64,000 bases of DNA from Piscicola geometra (taxonomy: Eukaryota; Annelida; Clitellata; Hirudinida; Piscicolidae), in NCBI GenBank assembly GCA_943735955.1, contig OX030957.1, positions 7,878,757 through 7,942,756 on the forward strand, written 5' to 3'. Under the pieces are notes generated by a model. The model did no database searches. It worked only from the letters and a program-made list of their open reading frames with translations, and was not told the DNA's origin. The translations under genes and the position numbers were made by a program. Below are positions 45,383 to 59,033 of this stretch, one piece after another (within the stretch, counting starts at the first letter, position 1; each line of letters starts with the position of its first letter).

Positions 45383-48300
45383 ATGAGCAGTTAAAACGGT
45401 CAATCATGCCGAAAACTTCACGAATCAGATGACCAGGGCTTACACATGAAACATCGAAGCTTTCTGAAACGTTCACAAGATGCAGAATAGACGCCAATGC
45501 GGCCCACGACGATCTTCAATTGACAGCTTCTTCTGTGAGTTCCTTTGGAGGTACAGCAAATGAAATACTGACCTTTCAATGGAAATTACCAATGACGTTT
45601 TCTAACTTAGCAATCTTAAATGAAACGAATGTTGTAGAAGAGAGGTTAGAAGGTCATAATTTTATTGAAAAATTAGTAAAAACTTTCCATAAAACACTAT
45701 CAAGGTTATAATTGTTTTTTTTTCAATAAATAATCATTTGAAAGTCACAATCAAAAAAATGAGCAATTTAAAAACCAAGTTTTTATAAATGCAATCATGA
45801 AAATTCAAAAACTTTTTCAAAATGATTTATGATGATCTGGAAATTATCTTTTCAACTTAAAATCCTTTTAATCGGTGAAAAAAGTTGCTTTTAGAACTTG
45901 TCAAAAGTTTTTAAAGCAAGGCAATAAAATCCCATTAATGACTTTTTCATGTTGAAATTAGTTTTCAAAAAAATCTTTTGTTTTCAAGTATTCAAAAAAT
46001 GATATTTGAAGACAGAAATAGATATAAAAGCAAAGCAAACTTTGAAATTGCGAAGACATTAAAGAATAAAACAATTTAAATACAAATAAAAACGAAATTA
46101 CAAAAGCTTAATGCAAGGAAATAGAGGAGAGGCATGAGAGGGACGTGGTGACTGACAAACGAACAACGAACCCTAAGAATTTGCGTCCTTCCCCATGGTT
46201 GGTGCCATGCACGACAGGCCTACTTCTAAAATCCATGTGCAATTCTACCACTTCAGCTCTTGCATTGGGCGCTTTCAACGTGCGTGAATTCTTTCTTTTT
46301 GATGCATTAGACAGTCTTGTTAATCAGTTTGGCTGGAAGCCTTTTCAAGAACTTGATGATCATCATGGAAAGTCTGACCAATGATGATGCATCACTTTCA
46401 ATAATGACATGTGAAGGCACATTTTTGTATAATAGACAAATCTAAATTAGCCACATAGAAACTCCTGATCTTAAATTGTATTTTAAACTTTTTATCTTAT
46501 TAAATATCTTCTAATGGCTCTTGGTGTTTTAAAAATCTCATTATTTTGGTTTTGATTAATTTGCAGCTTTGAGAATTTTTTCAGCTTATTGCTTTCAAAA
46601 CTGGAAGCAATCTTTTTCATGATTTCTTATGAATGCGTGCCACTATTTTTGTATTTTCAGCCTCTTATGATGCGAATTCGCCATTTGCGGTTTCGATTTT
46701 TCCACCCAGCAACAGCTATTTATTTTCATTAAATTCATTTTGACTTTTATTGATTAGACTGAGCCAGCCATAAATTGAGTTCTCGTGTTCGCCTATTGAT
46801 CAATCATAATTTGTGAATGTAAAAATGTATCATACATTTTCATGCTATGAATCCCATGAAATAATTTAAACAATATTCTTATTGAATCCAAATAAAAATG
46901 GAATTTTTTCCCCAGTTTATTTAATTTGCGTTTTATAATTTTTTTATCCCATTCTTTTCAAAGGCTAAAAACTCATCTGTGGTTTAAATGATGAAATTAT
47001 CATATAAAAGAAGTTTTAAGTCAATCCAAACACCAAAAAACACCAAAAAAGAGATAGAAAAAAAATCAAAGATCATAACTAGAAATGATTACTTTTACTG
47101 TTCATGTGACAGAATGTGTGCACATTGTAAATGGAAAGTGATGAGCGGAACCCGTGGAAACGCCAATGCAGGAGGTTTTCAAAGCCATTTATTTGCGCCA
47201 GTTTGCTTATTTAACTAAATACAGTATAAAAGTAGTCGCTACAAAATTAGCTCTTGTGTCGTTTTAAAATTAAGATTCAATGAGAGAAGCATGAACGGAA
47301 AATCGCGTTTTTTTATTAACCCGCTATTTTTCAATTACTCTCACTGCATTACCTGGATAAAAAACTTGACGCTATACCAAAAGAATATCACAAAAAGAAA
47401 AAAAGCAACTTATTGTTTTAAATAATATACACTAGGAAGTTCGTCTGGCAGCACTGACTCTTGGTGATGTAAAAGTTTTATGAATATTTCATAGAATAAC
47501 TGAGGTGTTAGACCAATACCATTTCTGGAAAAGCATTAAAGATATAATATTAAGATACTACAAGTTTCAATACTAGAATCAAAAATGGAGTTGTTGTACT
47601 GATCCAAAAAACATATACACACACATACATTGTAGCTATGTTTTACAAATTAATTAGTCAATAATTTTTCAAATAACTCTTAAGTGTAATTCTTTCTAAC
47701 TTAAATCTAAGTTTAAAGATTAACAAAATACAGTAAATTTCATGTGAGCATCTATATTTTAAAATCAAGCTTCAAAGTTATATAAACCAAAATTAAACTA
47801 AAATTAAGTACATTTATTCAGGTATTTGAGAGTAAGAATCCGCGTTATAGAGCATTTAATGCATACAAGCTATCAAAACTGAACAGAGCTAAGGCTCATT
47901 TGTGTCGAAAAATATATATATATTCAAATTGAAAATTTAAATATAGAATTGTTTTTGAAAAGATATAGCAAAGAATGAAAATGCAATAACGGTTTTTAAA
48001 ATTATTGAGCTAATTCGTTTTGTCTTTAGAAAGGTTTGTAGAACTTTCTATGTTGAAACATTTTCAAAAATAATATTTATTTCATAATATCAAATAAATT
48101 ATTAATAAATTTATATTTAATTACTTTAATGTTTGAAAAACGAGTACTTAAATTTCTATAAATCAATAAGTATGGAAACCACTTGAACACGATTGACTAC
48201 AAAATTGATACACGCTTTCAGCATGGCAATTTAGTTCAATAATTCAAAATCATCTTGTGTTTATTCAAATAATAAAATAAAGTCTCAAAAACATTCGTTT

Positions 48301-51079
48301 TTACCCCACCCTGCGTGGTGAATAAATGCTAAACATTACTCGATCTAATATCGGTTAATTAGGTTTGTGCTCATAACCGTAACTTCAAGAATATATTCCA
48401 TCAATAACTATTTAAATACTTAATTTCCACATTAAACATGCTTTATAAATATATATTCCAAGACATATATATATTCTTATTCTTTATAAAAATAAAGCAA
48501 ATAATTATTTTATCCTGCAGTTGTTCATGTATTGTATAATAAAATTTATCTCTTCAAAGACAACTCTACAAAATTAAGTTTTTGAAGATGAGACTGCATA
48601 TTTAAAGCAACAATTAATTCTAAAATATATCTTCTTTGTTAGAAAGTAAAAGTCCTGAAGGAGAGATGGTTGCCAGTTAATGTGGAGACATGAGAAGTGA
48701 AAAATGCATGTCTAAATTTTGACATGACTCCTTATAGTTCATTTGGATCAATGAGAAAAAAAATAAATTCATTAATGTAGTTTAATATACATTAATATTT
48801 TTTTTAATAAAACATGTGTACATCTCTGGAATGCAATTTTATCTTTCAGCAACAAATTGTTTCTAAGGTGAACTCGAAACACCAATCCATCATTGAGTGG
48901 TTATCCATCATGCCCACATAGTGACAAATAAATTACTAGTTGTGTATGTAAAAAAATTAAGCTACGGGCGTATATTTTGTGTCGGTCAAAGAATAACGAA
49001 CTAAATATTTTTTCAAACATTTATTACACAATTTTCTACTTTTTTTTCCTAAGAGATCAAAGTTAGAAAAATTGTAAGATTGTTCATACCTGATTACACA
49101 CTCTGCAAGGCACCTAGTTGTTAATCAATGTCATAAAAAACCACCATTTTAGTGACTCAAAAAAATTACGAAAATTTAATTTGTTTTAATTTAAGACTAA
49201 ATAAAATTATTATGAAAACTTTTTTTTATAAAGTTAAAATTTGACAAAGAGTTTACTGAGACAAACCCATTAATTACCAATTTCTTTTGTTTAAAGAGAT
49301 GTGACTAAAATTTGGTTTCGGAAACGCAAAAACTATTGAATTTTGAAGTAAAGGTATTAAGAATATTAAACTCTAAAATTTTCGGTACAATAAATGATAG
49401 TAATTTATCTTTAAAGATTCTTGAGTAGGATTCACTATAAAGCCTGAAACCCTTTTAGTTTTTTATCCGTGGTGCAATTAACGCTTCTCTCGTCTTAGTC
49501 TTGAATTACTTTCATGGCTTTGTCGCATGAACAATCAATCAATTGAAGTGTTCACAAACATTTATTTTTTTTGTTTTCCACACGCAAGAATACAGTGTCT
49601 TAACTTCCTGATGAATGCGCATTTAATTCATTTATCTAAGAAATTTGATGTAATATAGTAATTAAATTCGAAATTAAATCATTTTAAATTAAATTGTACA
49701 AAGAATAATTTGATGAATATTTATATATTAAAATATTTCAAAGGCTAGAAATAAGAATATTCTAAAACAATAACCATGATTTTATTGTGCACACGACGTT
49801 CACAACATTCTACAACGAAAAATCCGTACACGTTCGTTGACCAGTTATCGGTTCATGCACCAAAAGGAAACCTTCACGCGTAGTTAGACTTGCTTAGATC
49901 ACTGACGGTCCTGAAATCCCAGTTCTTCTCAACAGGTTTCGTCCGTCCCATCTCTTTCGGTGCTTATGCTTTGAACGTTCAAATAAAATGGAATGTTAAA
50001 TTATTTTTTTACATTGAGATTTAGCCTATAGTTGTTCAAAAATAATATTTAGTTACTTTCTAAGGACTTTGAAAACTTTTTTAGAAGAATATTTTTTGGC
50101 CAATTCACAGACAAATTTTTATCTTGTGTGAGAGCTTTTTGGAACAACGGGAGGGAGATGAGTTATGGATCTAGAGCAATTTAAGGAAACAAAATGGTTG
50201 AGTGTCGCCATTTTATTATGGTCTTTGCTAATTGTTGTAACATCACAATAATATATTTAAGATTTTATTGTTCAAAATCTTTCGTGATATTTTCAGTTAT
50301 CTTAATTACGAAATTCTCACTAATGAGAATATTTTAAAATTGTTTTTTTAGGTCCATTCATCATCTATAACACAGACTTTCTAGTTTATCGAAGGTTTAT
50401 GCTTAGGATACAAAATAAACATGTTTTTTTAATGTTAATAATAATTTCTTTTTCTTTTTTCCAATTTTCCTAATTTTTCTATTTTTTAAATTAAAGTAAT
50501 ATTTTTGAGTTATTTTATTTTTAACACCTGAACATCTTCATGCTTCAAAAACGCTAGGCAAACAATTTTTTAAATAAATATTTAAATAAAATTAATAAAT
50601 ATTTGATGATTTTAAACATGAATACGAAAAAGAAAAAGACCAATGGCTGTAGGTTTAAAACCTCTTTAATAAAGTAATTTGAATTATTGAAATAAATAAA
50701 ATAGGGTTAGTAATGACAATATTTCTATAAATTTGCAACTAAAATGAGTCAAGACAATTTTATTTAAATTTAACTACTAAAACCGAATTGGAAAAAAAGA
50801 TAATTTGGCTTTAGTTTTTCTAGGATTAAAAATGTAACTGTAAATTTCACAATGCATTCAATACTATTGACAATTGTAATAAACTTATGGTTCATATTTT
50901 AGTGAAATGAAAAAATTGAATTTGCACTGATTCTTATATGCAGAATTGGAATATAAAACATACACGTTTTCCATAACCGTTGCAAGAAAGATATTTAAAA
51001 AATTTATTTTGTAATTTTTGTTCACAGATCTTAAGTTACTCTTGGCGGAACCTATCTTTTTTCTATGAAATGTAGGCTA

Positions 51080-51150
51080 CTAGAATATGTGGGAATCGAA
51101 CCCACAACCTATGGCTATAAGCCGCGAGTCATTAATCACTAATTTTCCAT
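51080..51150 (-). repeat. tRNA-like relic with an intact T arm
   Basis: On minus, GTGGGTTCGATTCCCAC forms a perfect 5-bp T stem and canonical TTCGATT loop. Upstream lie TTAGTGATTAATGACTCG (A-box-like) and a possible anticodon loop CTTATAG. The anticodon and acceptor stems do not pair properly, so it is a pseudo-tRNA or SINE head. Confidence 0.55.
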
Positions 51151-54100
51151 TAAACAATAATCTGTCTAAACAATTGGCAAAATGTATTCATGTTGGATTT
51201 AGGCACTTAAATGGAATGAAAAATCATTTAGATTCATTCAGAAGCTTTCTTCAGTCCTTCTGCATAAATTCCCATGGAGAAACAAAACTCCTTACATCTA
51301 TCCTGAAAACTAAATCCAAGAAAATGTTCAAAAACTTTATTTTTCTTCGGCACACCTAGATTTGATATGAAAGTGCCTTTATCAGCCTGTATCTTTTTTA
51401 TTGTGGATGTGTGCAGTTTATGCTAATTTATTCGATTCATCCACCATGAAATGCAATCACGAAACGCCTTGTTGCATATGGATTTCGCGAAAAAGTGTGT
51501 CTTTGTTAAGTTTTGCCAAAGAACGCAATTGCATAAAAGTTGAAATAAAATGTGTTTAGATGTTAAATAAGCTTTCAAATTTCTCTTAATTTAATGAATT
51601 GTTTTGTCGCATTGTAGAAACGTTTCGACACAACGCTTCTTGATGCACGACTCTCCATGCACTTAATGTTGCATTTGATCGGAAAGTAAATGAAAACAAC
51701 TTTTGCATATATTTGCAACTTTGTTCAATAGAAAAGTATTAATAATGATCCAACGGCATGCCTGTTTGAGGCGTAAGTCTTTAATCATAAAGACCTTTTT
51801 GTATTGGTTAAATTAAAAAAACAGAATTTATAAAATGGAACTGATAGTATGAAATTTGTTGCTTTGAAACTGTTCAAAAAATTAAAAAATGGTTTTGTGG
51901 AGTATAACGATTCTCGACTTTTGTCATGTTTAGGTGAGCTTGCGATACGAAGAGAAAAACATCCAGGTTTGATTTTTTATATGAAAAGTTTTTGAATAGC
52001 GATTATAAACCTGTCTAACTTCATGAAAGATTTCAAAATAAAACAACTTATATAAAGTAAATGCCATTTTTAAATTCTAAAACACGATTAAAGCGCAAAT
52101 TTAAATGAAATTTCCAAAAATGTAATTTAAAAAATAATTTGAAAAGTTAAATAATAGCTTTATAATACACAGGATCTAAAATTCTAATGAAAGTAGTTAT
52201 TGTTTATGATTTTCAAGACATAACTCATTCTAAAAAACAGTTTTTGAAAATTTTTTATTTATAGCTTTTTTATGAAAATTAGTCAATTAAAAAGTTTAAA
52301 ATATAAATTACTGGATTTAAAAATAACTCATGTTAATTTTGTATGAATAATTAAATGAATAATTGTTAAAGTTGCTTATTTATCCACGGAAGACCATCCA
52401 CAACTAGCGAAATGTTGACATCGCTGTTCTGTACAGTATGCAGTTCATTAGATTCATGACAGCCTTATCCTCAAATGGAAGAATTGTTTCTTTACAGCTT
52501 CAACTTTTATTTATCGAAATACATTTGTAAAAAAACATTTATAAAAATTTATAAATTAACGCGACTTCTCAAATAGTTACCAAGTCTATTATTTTTATTA
52601 TAGAAAAAGAAACTTTAAGTAAATTTAGTTGCGTTTTCGTCTTCATTAAGACGTAATTATATGCAATTATTTAAACAAACATTGTAAAAATAAAAAATTT
52701 AAAGAATTAGACTAGAATTTTTCAAACATTTTGTGTTTCAAAAAGATTTTAAAACTTTGAATAAAATACAAAATGCAAATAAGATTCTGGGTTTTTATTT
52801 TTTTCACTATAACTCATAATTTATTTATTGAATTAAGCGTCAAGTTGTAATTAAACTTCGTGTTGATTCCTTTAAACTGTTATTTAGATATTGTAATAAT
52901 ATTCAAGTTTAATAATTTATAAAATAGTTTTAGCTAAATATGAAGTCTAACTATAGCATAATTGTTGAGTTTTTTTTCAACGAACTACGTTTCGTTAGTT
53001 ATTCAAAATTATAAACAAAAACTAAAATTTTTGAAATGTAGCTTGTTAATAAAATAAAACTCTACAATGAAGCTCTAGTTAGCTGAGGTTAATCACTCAC
53101 GTTATTTTTATTCTAATTTTGGTAATTGGCTGTGGTTAATCACTTTCCTAATAAAACAGGATTAATAATTACAAATTATTGCAAGTGCAAAATGTTTGCC
53201 TCGGTTGAATAGCTCGAAATGTCATCATTCCTTCATTATTTTTTATTGTAACGTTGAAAATTAAAGTTAAGTGAAACACTAAATGAGAATGTATTGTTCA
53301 TTTGGGAAGAATTTAGCAATTAGAATAAACCTTGCTTGAGATGACGGAACTTTCAAATTGACAAAGATAAATTAGTTTGTTAACTTTTTTTGTTTGAGTA
53401 TTTATTTAAAAATGTATAAAAAAGATTCGTTTTTTGTAATTTTGAATAGCTCATTATAAAAATATCAGTGTATATACTGAATTTGCTCTATATTGCGCCA
53501 CAGGTAAATATTTAAATATTCGAATAGAACTTTACAAAATTCTTTTTTTTAAAGAAAAAAAATTCAACAACGAAAAAATTAATTTTCATATGTTGTCTCG
53601 GAAAACAATGAACTCACACCTGCTTCAGCCTTTGCAGCTTCTACTGTGGCTATCAAGCCCCTCTAGAGTGGCTTGTTTGAAAAACGTTTTTTTTAAACCT
53701 CTATTATAAAATAATAGTTAAGAGTATTTGAAGTTGCAAAGTAATATGTAAAAGTTTGCATAATAGTTTTGAATAGTTGAAAAAGATTTACTTATTTTAA
53801 TATTTGAGAATGAGAAAGAATTTTGTTGAAAGTTTTTCCAGCTTTATTTTTCAATGCTTTTTAAATAAAAATAAAAAATTGAGTAAAAAAATTAGAAATT
53901 ATATTTCATAACTCTTTATTTATTGTTTTCCGTTTTTAAAAAATCAAACACGAATTTTAAAGTAATGAAATCATTCTTCTAGTCTACACTTCTGCATTTT
54001 AAACAATTGAAACAACTCTGGAATTAAAAATAATTAGAATAAATTATATATTTAAATTTAAAATGTTGTCAGATTATAAAAAATAGTTTGCTGTAAAAAA

Positions 54101-54359
54101 TAAGCTTGCGAAGAATTTTTCTTAGAAAAGTAAACAACTTTTATGGAAATGAAAAATCTTGAAATATTATTAATCGTTTCAGAAAACTTTATAATGTCAC
54201 ACTATAAGTTATAGAATAAATGAGAAATAAATCTTGCACCTATAGTCTATGGAAGAAGATTTAAGGTAATAAAACATATTGTGTAGTCAGTGAAACGAAA
54301 CTCAATAATTTTTAAAATGAATAAATAAAAATATTAATTTACTGAATTAATATAGAACA

Positions 54360-54371
54360 CTTTTTTTCAGA
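54360..54371 (+). other. Probable 3' splice site upstream of the LRR-Ig gene
   Basis: A T-rich tract ending in TTTTTTTCAG, 86 bp before the start codon. It suggests a 5' UTR intron whose first exon I cannot place. Confidence 0.45.
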
Positions 54372-54457
54372 AAAATCTGAAGTTTCCAAACTCACGTGGA
54401 CAAGAAGATAGTCTAAAAAAACTTTGATTAGACGATAAAAAAATATTTTCGTCTAAA

Positions 54458-57253
54458 ATGGAAGAAATCAACAAAAAATGCAAAATAGATTTCTTGTCTT
54501 TGTTCTTCGTGGTCCTTTTAGGAATGGAATCGACCAGTCAAAAAATCACAATTCATTCTCTCTTTAAACCCCCGCAGTTCACTCCTTTTGCAGAATTTGC
54601 CTTCCCATTAGATTCTCTCACTTCAGCTTGTGTTTCTTTTTCACTCGCTACATCCTCCCTCCTCGTTCCATCTGCATCTCTACCCTCGTTATCAACTTCA
54701 GGCTTTTTAATTCTTCAGCCATCACAAATGACTTCAGTAAATAACCTATGTTTAAAAAAGCAGTTATTAAAGAATAAAAAGTTTTCAAGTCTATCGCTTC
54801 TGCACTCCCCAATTAAATTCGGAAACTTTGAAATCCATGAAAGGCAAGAAAAAAATTATGTGGCAAATTTAATCGAAATAAAACTAAGACGATATCAGCG
54901 TTTCAGCAAAGAATCTTCCCGTTCGAAGAAGTCAGCCGTTCGGTGCCAAATTCTGACGGTCTATCGACTCAAGACAGCAGACTGCAGTGGCAGAAACTTG
55001 GATGCAATTCCAGTTGATCTTGGAAAAGACTTGAAGGCTTTGAACCTTTCAACAAATTCCATCCGCTCTTTTACATCGAGTGACTTCGGAAACTACAAAC
55101 ACATTCAAGAAATTGTTTTGTCTAATAACAAAATAGAAACAATATCTGCGTTCACTTTTAATCACTTGAAGTTATTGCATTCGTTAGATTTGGAAAATAA
55201 TATGCTCAGAGAAATTCTTACAGGTGCTTTTACGAACTGTTTTTCGCTCAAAGTGCTCTCAGTGAAAGACAATCCTCTGAGCTGGATCGACGATAGAGCC
55301 TTCGAAGGACTTGAGAACCTAGAAGTGCTGAATCTCGAAAACTGTCTGTTGAAAGATTTCAATTTAATACTGATTAAAGACTTGTTCAAGTTGCAGGAAT
55401 TAAACATAGCTGGAAATCGCATAACTCATTTGGATGAAAGGAGAGTAAACTTCCTTCCTTCATTATCGATTCTGAGACTTGCAAACAACCCGTGGAGTTG
55501 TGACTGCAACATGAGATGGATGCGAAGGTTCCTGGGAGGAAGCAAAATAAACTGGAACTTTCCCAGAAAGCCTCCACTCTGCGCCTCGCCTGAAATTCTC
55601 TTCGGACTTCCGTGGTCTCAGCTCAAACCACAGCAGTTTGCTTGTCCTGCAGTCATACTGACAAATCTTTCGTCGCAAAGTGTTTTCCAGGCAAGACAAG
55701 ATGACCTAGTAGAAATAAAGTGCAGTTTTTCAGGAGACCCCCTCCCTCGTGTCTCGTGGGCAGCCTCTATCGATGGAAAAGTATTCCATCAGGTCTCCAA
55801 GCCCAACAACTCCCACATAGATCATCAAACCTCAGTCAATCATTCTTTTTCAAAAAATTTAATACGTACATTGAACAAGAATCGACTGAAATTAGAATTA
55901 TCTGAGAGTATTAAAAACGGTAAGACAAGTATTCGCGCTGCTTACAAGAGAGCAAATCCAGAAAAAAGAACAATTGAAAAATCTTTTACTAGCAGAGTAA
56001 TAAAGAGCAATTTTTATGAAAATGTTTCTAACTCTAAAGCAAGTTTTCATTTCTCTAAATTTGTTCTAATTGACTCAATAGTTGTCAGAATAAATGAATC
56101 AGAGAAAAGAAGAGATTTTAAATGCATTGCTGAAAACAACGCAGGCAGATCGGAAGTAACGTTCAAAATCATGGTGATCAAAGAAACAAATGTGTATCAT
56201 TGGTACAGTCCAAAAACTATTTTTGGTTCAATTATTGGTTGTGTTTTTGTGCTAATAATGCTAATAATTGTTTTAAAAATGCCTAAACTGAAATTTAAAA
56301 AATGTTTAAAAGAGAAAAACGCTGCCAGAGGCAATAGTAACAATAGATTCATATGTAAAAATGTATTTAATGGAATGTACGAAAAGAAACAAGATATTCA
56401 AAGTAAAAGCATGAAACATCAGCATAGTGGCTCGAGCATCATCTGTCATTCAAACAGTCAACAACAAAAATTTAATTTTAAAAAAACTAAATTGTTTTTC
56501 AAAAACACATCAAAAGATTTACCACAAGAAAACTACTTTGTCTTCTCGTCACTCCCAAGGAACCATAGTTCCTTTCCCTTCACTTCTGCTGTCTCCACGT
56601 CAACCTCTCCTTCTTACTTCTTCTCCTCGTCATTATTCAACACAACCCTTCCAAACCCATCTAACAAACCAAACTTTTCTAACGTTATAAAATCTTTCGA
56701 ACCCACTGGAGCTCCAAAGGAACAGGTCGCAAAGACAGATTCCATATACGAATCTTCTCAACTTTTTTCAACATTTCCACGTCCAAGCTCTCGAGACTGT
56801 AGTCACGGTGAAACAATAACTGTAGACGTAACTTCAGGACAGCCATTGTTTCGGATCCACGCTTTGGAAATCAACACTCAAAAGAATTCAAGCAAAAACA
56901 CATTTTGCCTTCCAGAATCTTCACGTGATCATTGGAATGTACACCATGAAAGGCAGCATACATCATATTTACCGTCTTCAGCATTGATGCCACAGCAAAC
57001 ATATTCTGTGTCTACCATACAATCCAATCCACTGCATGTCTCTTTCGCAACCACTGCTTACAAAACAGAAAAAGACTCCAGTGAATCCAGCAACTACTTC
57101 AATAAATGCTCTAAGCATGTGCTTCAGAAGGGTGAAGTGACAATTAACAACGAGGCAAATCTTGAATATATGTTTAACATTGGAAACAGTCAGAAAAATT
57201 ATAACTCTTCGTACCAAAGCAAGCAAAGTTATAAAAAATGTGGTAAAACATAA
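54458..57253 (+). CDS. LRR-Ig transmembrane receptor-like protein (Kekkon/LRIT style), 931 aa in one exon
   Basis: Signal peptide at about 10-22 (DFLSLFFVVLLG). A Ser/Lys-rich stretch follows to about 160. The LRR N-cap is around Cys163/Cys176. About six leucine-rich repeats span about 190-340 (LKALNLSTNSIRSF, LHSLDLENNMLREI, LEVLNLENCLLKDF, LQELNIAGNRITHL). The LRR C-cap begins NPWSCDCNMRWMRRF, with Cys348, 350, 375 and 396. A single Ig domain runs from about 412 to 573 with Cys422 (IKCSFSGDPLPRVSW) and Cys556 (DFKCIAENNAGRSEV). TM segment about 588-607 (IFGSIIGCVFVLIMLIIVLK), then a 320-residue cytoplasmic tail rich in Ser/Asn. This order matches Kekkon and related neuronal/EGFR-modulating LRR-Ig proteins. 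Orthology is not proven. The Ig Cys-Cys distance is abnormally long. An in-frame TGA lies shortly upstream, so 54458 is the first usable ATG. Confidence 0.9.
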   Translation: MEEINKKCKIDFLSLFFVVLLGMESTSQKITIHSLFKPPQFTPFAEFAFPLDSLTSACVSFSLATSSLLVPSASLPSLSTSGFLILQPSQMTSVNNLCLKKQLLKNKKFSSLSLLHSPIKFGNFEIHERQEKNYVANLIEIKLRRYQRFSKESSRSKKSAVRCQILTVYRLKTADCSGRNLDAIPVDLGKDLKALNLSTNSIRSFTSSDFGNYKHIQEIVLSNNKIETISAFTFNHLKLLHSLDLENNMLREILTGAFTNCFSLKVLSVKDNPLSWIDDRAFEGLENLEVLNLENCLLKDFNLILIKDLFKLQELNIAGNRITHLDERRVNFLPSLSILRLANNPWSCDCNMRWMRRFLGGSKINWNFPRKPPLCASPEILFGLPWSQLKPQQFACPAVILTNLSSQSVFQARQDDLVEIKCSFSGDPLPRVSWAASIDGKVFHQVSKPNNSHIDHQTSVNHSFSKNLIRTLNKNRLKLELSESIKNGKTSIRAAYKRANPEKRTIEKSFTSRVIKSNFYENVSNSKASFHFSKFVLIDSIVVRINESEKRRDFKCIAENNAGRSEVTFKIMVIKETNVYHWYSPKTIFGSIIGCVFVLIMLIIVLKMPKLKFKKCLKEKNAARGNSNNRFICKNVFNGMYEKKQDIQSKSMKHQHSGSSIICHSNSQQQKFNFKKTKLFFKNTSKDLPQENYFVFSSLPRNHSSFPFTSAVSTSTSPSYFFSSSLFNTTLPNPSNKPNFSNVIKSFEPTGAPKEQVAKTDSIYESSQLFSTFPRPSSRDCSHGETITVDVTSGQPLFRIHALEINTQKNSSKNTFCLPESSRDHWNVHHERQHTSYLPSSALMPQQTYSVSTIQSNPLHVSFATTAYKTEKDSSESSNYFNKCSKHVLQKGEVTINNEANLEYMFNIGNSQKNYNSSYQSKQSYKKCGKT

Positions 57254-58461
57254 AAAAGGTAAACACTGGAAAGGCAAAATACAATGAAAAAAAGAGAAAA
57301 AAGGGTAATACCGACAAGGGTGATACTATTACGGGCATTCATTGCAATAACAATTTCATTAAAGCTGAGTTAGACGCTTAGAGACTTCAAAAAGCGCCAA
57401 ACATGAAAAATGAAAATAAAAATAAAATGGAATTGAGGGACTCTGGAGTGTGCAGAAAAATACTTTTTAAAGAGAGAACGCCCAGGGTTTGAAACTAGAG
57501 ACTAACAAACGGATATAACTAAATAAATAAAGAAAAAAATATTTCAACTTTTGAGTAAGATAAATATGAAAGAAATAGCGATGGTGTCAAAAGAAGCAAG
57601 AACAAATAAACATAATTGGTGATAAAGGTGTGATCAATCAATCAATCAATCAAATAGATTTCTATAGCGCTCTTTCTTCAAATTCAAGAGTGATGGTGGT
57701 GATAAAGGCGAGAGAGGCATGCAGCATAATATTTGAGGCGAGTGTTCAAAGTGGAAAACTAACTGCTTAATTCTTTAAAAGAAAAAACAAATCAGACTTT
57801 AAAAAAATGAATGACTCACAAAAAAAATGTGTTAAATTTAAAAATGAAGTATATGATACACGTCATTTTTAAAAGTACAAAATTTTCTTAACTTTTATTA
57901 ATAGTTCTCAAGATAAAGCTAAATGTAACATTTTTTCTATTAAAAATGGCCCTTAAATACAAGTCTTTCATTATATTTTTTTTCACCTCTAACTTTTGAA
58001 TATTTTGTTATAAATATTTAAATAAAAAATATTTCAGATATCATAAAATATTCAGAGGTCACTTAACTTTGTCAAAACACCGCTTTAAACTGCAAAGAAC
58101 GCATATAACCATTGAAAATGTAGGTTTCCGTAGTTATTTATTTCATGATTGAATAAGGCTTTATTGATAACTGTTTTACTAAAGATTAAATTTTTCTTCA
58201 CTGTAACCTTCAGTTTAAAATAAAATAACTTTTTTTAGTAACACTAGTATAAAAACCACATCAGCACAAATCAAAATACACCAGATTTTTTTCCTTTACT
58301 ATCTAGTAATTTACTGCAGTTTGTTCTGCAGCGTCTATTGGAAGCATGTCTTTCGAAATAGGCGGTTGCGAAATCTTTGCTTATCCTAAGTGGCGGTGCT
58401 TGTTGCAAAACGGATCGTGCAGATCCCCATGAATATATACAATATCACTTGTTTGCTTGTT

Positions 58462-58464
<3 letters not shown>
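57254..58464. other. 3' flank of the LRR-Ig gene
   Basis: AT-rich DNA with several AATAAA words (for example 57421-57426) that could end the LRR-Ig transcript. It contains the retroelement tail at 57630-57700. No gene seen. Confidence 0.5.
57630..57700 (-). mobile_element. 3' end of a (TTGA)n-tailed retroelement, copy a
   Basis: (ATCA)n at 57632-57652, then AATAGATTTCTATAGCGCTC and TTTCTTCAAATTCAAGAGTG. It is similar over about 60 bp to the reverse complement of copy b at 38815, so on minus it is a 3' end with a TTGA tail. Confidence 0.6.
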
Positions 58465-58714
<250 letters not shown>

Positions 58715-59033
58715 ATATGCTTTGATGCACATAGAAAATCTAAGAAGCCTAATTCGTTATTGAATAAGATGGCAGTGCAAAGAATTTATTGATACGACCA
58801 ATGAGTTTCAAAATCCCAAAAAAATCTTTATTGTGATTTTTCATTTTTTTACAGTCGCTACTTGAAAAAACTTGCATGTAATTGCATACAACTTAGTTGC
58901 TAGAATTCTTTGAACTAAATGAAAAAAAGTCGCTGACAAAGCATCAGTTTGAAGCTTTAATACACTAAAATTTTAATTTTAAAACTTGAACAGCAGATGG
59001 AGATTTGTTTGTGTGTTTAGAGTTAATTATTTT

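Larger units (their letters stand above)
43150..54371. other. Gene-poor AT-rich stretch of about 11 kb
   Basis: No open frame has convincing protein-like composition. The longest (46145-46384, 46988-47218, 51087-51359) are short and unsupported. The stretch holds the SINE at 45186-45382, (GCAT)n at 45117-45139 and a tRNA-like relic at 51080-51150. The promoter of the minus-strand secreted-protein gene should lie just above 43149, but I see no clear motif. Confidence 0.5.
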
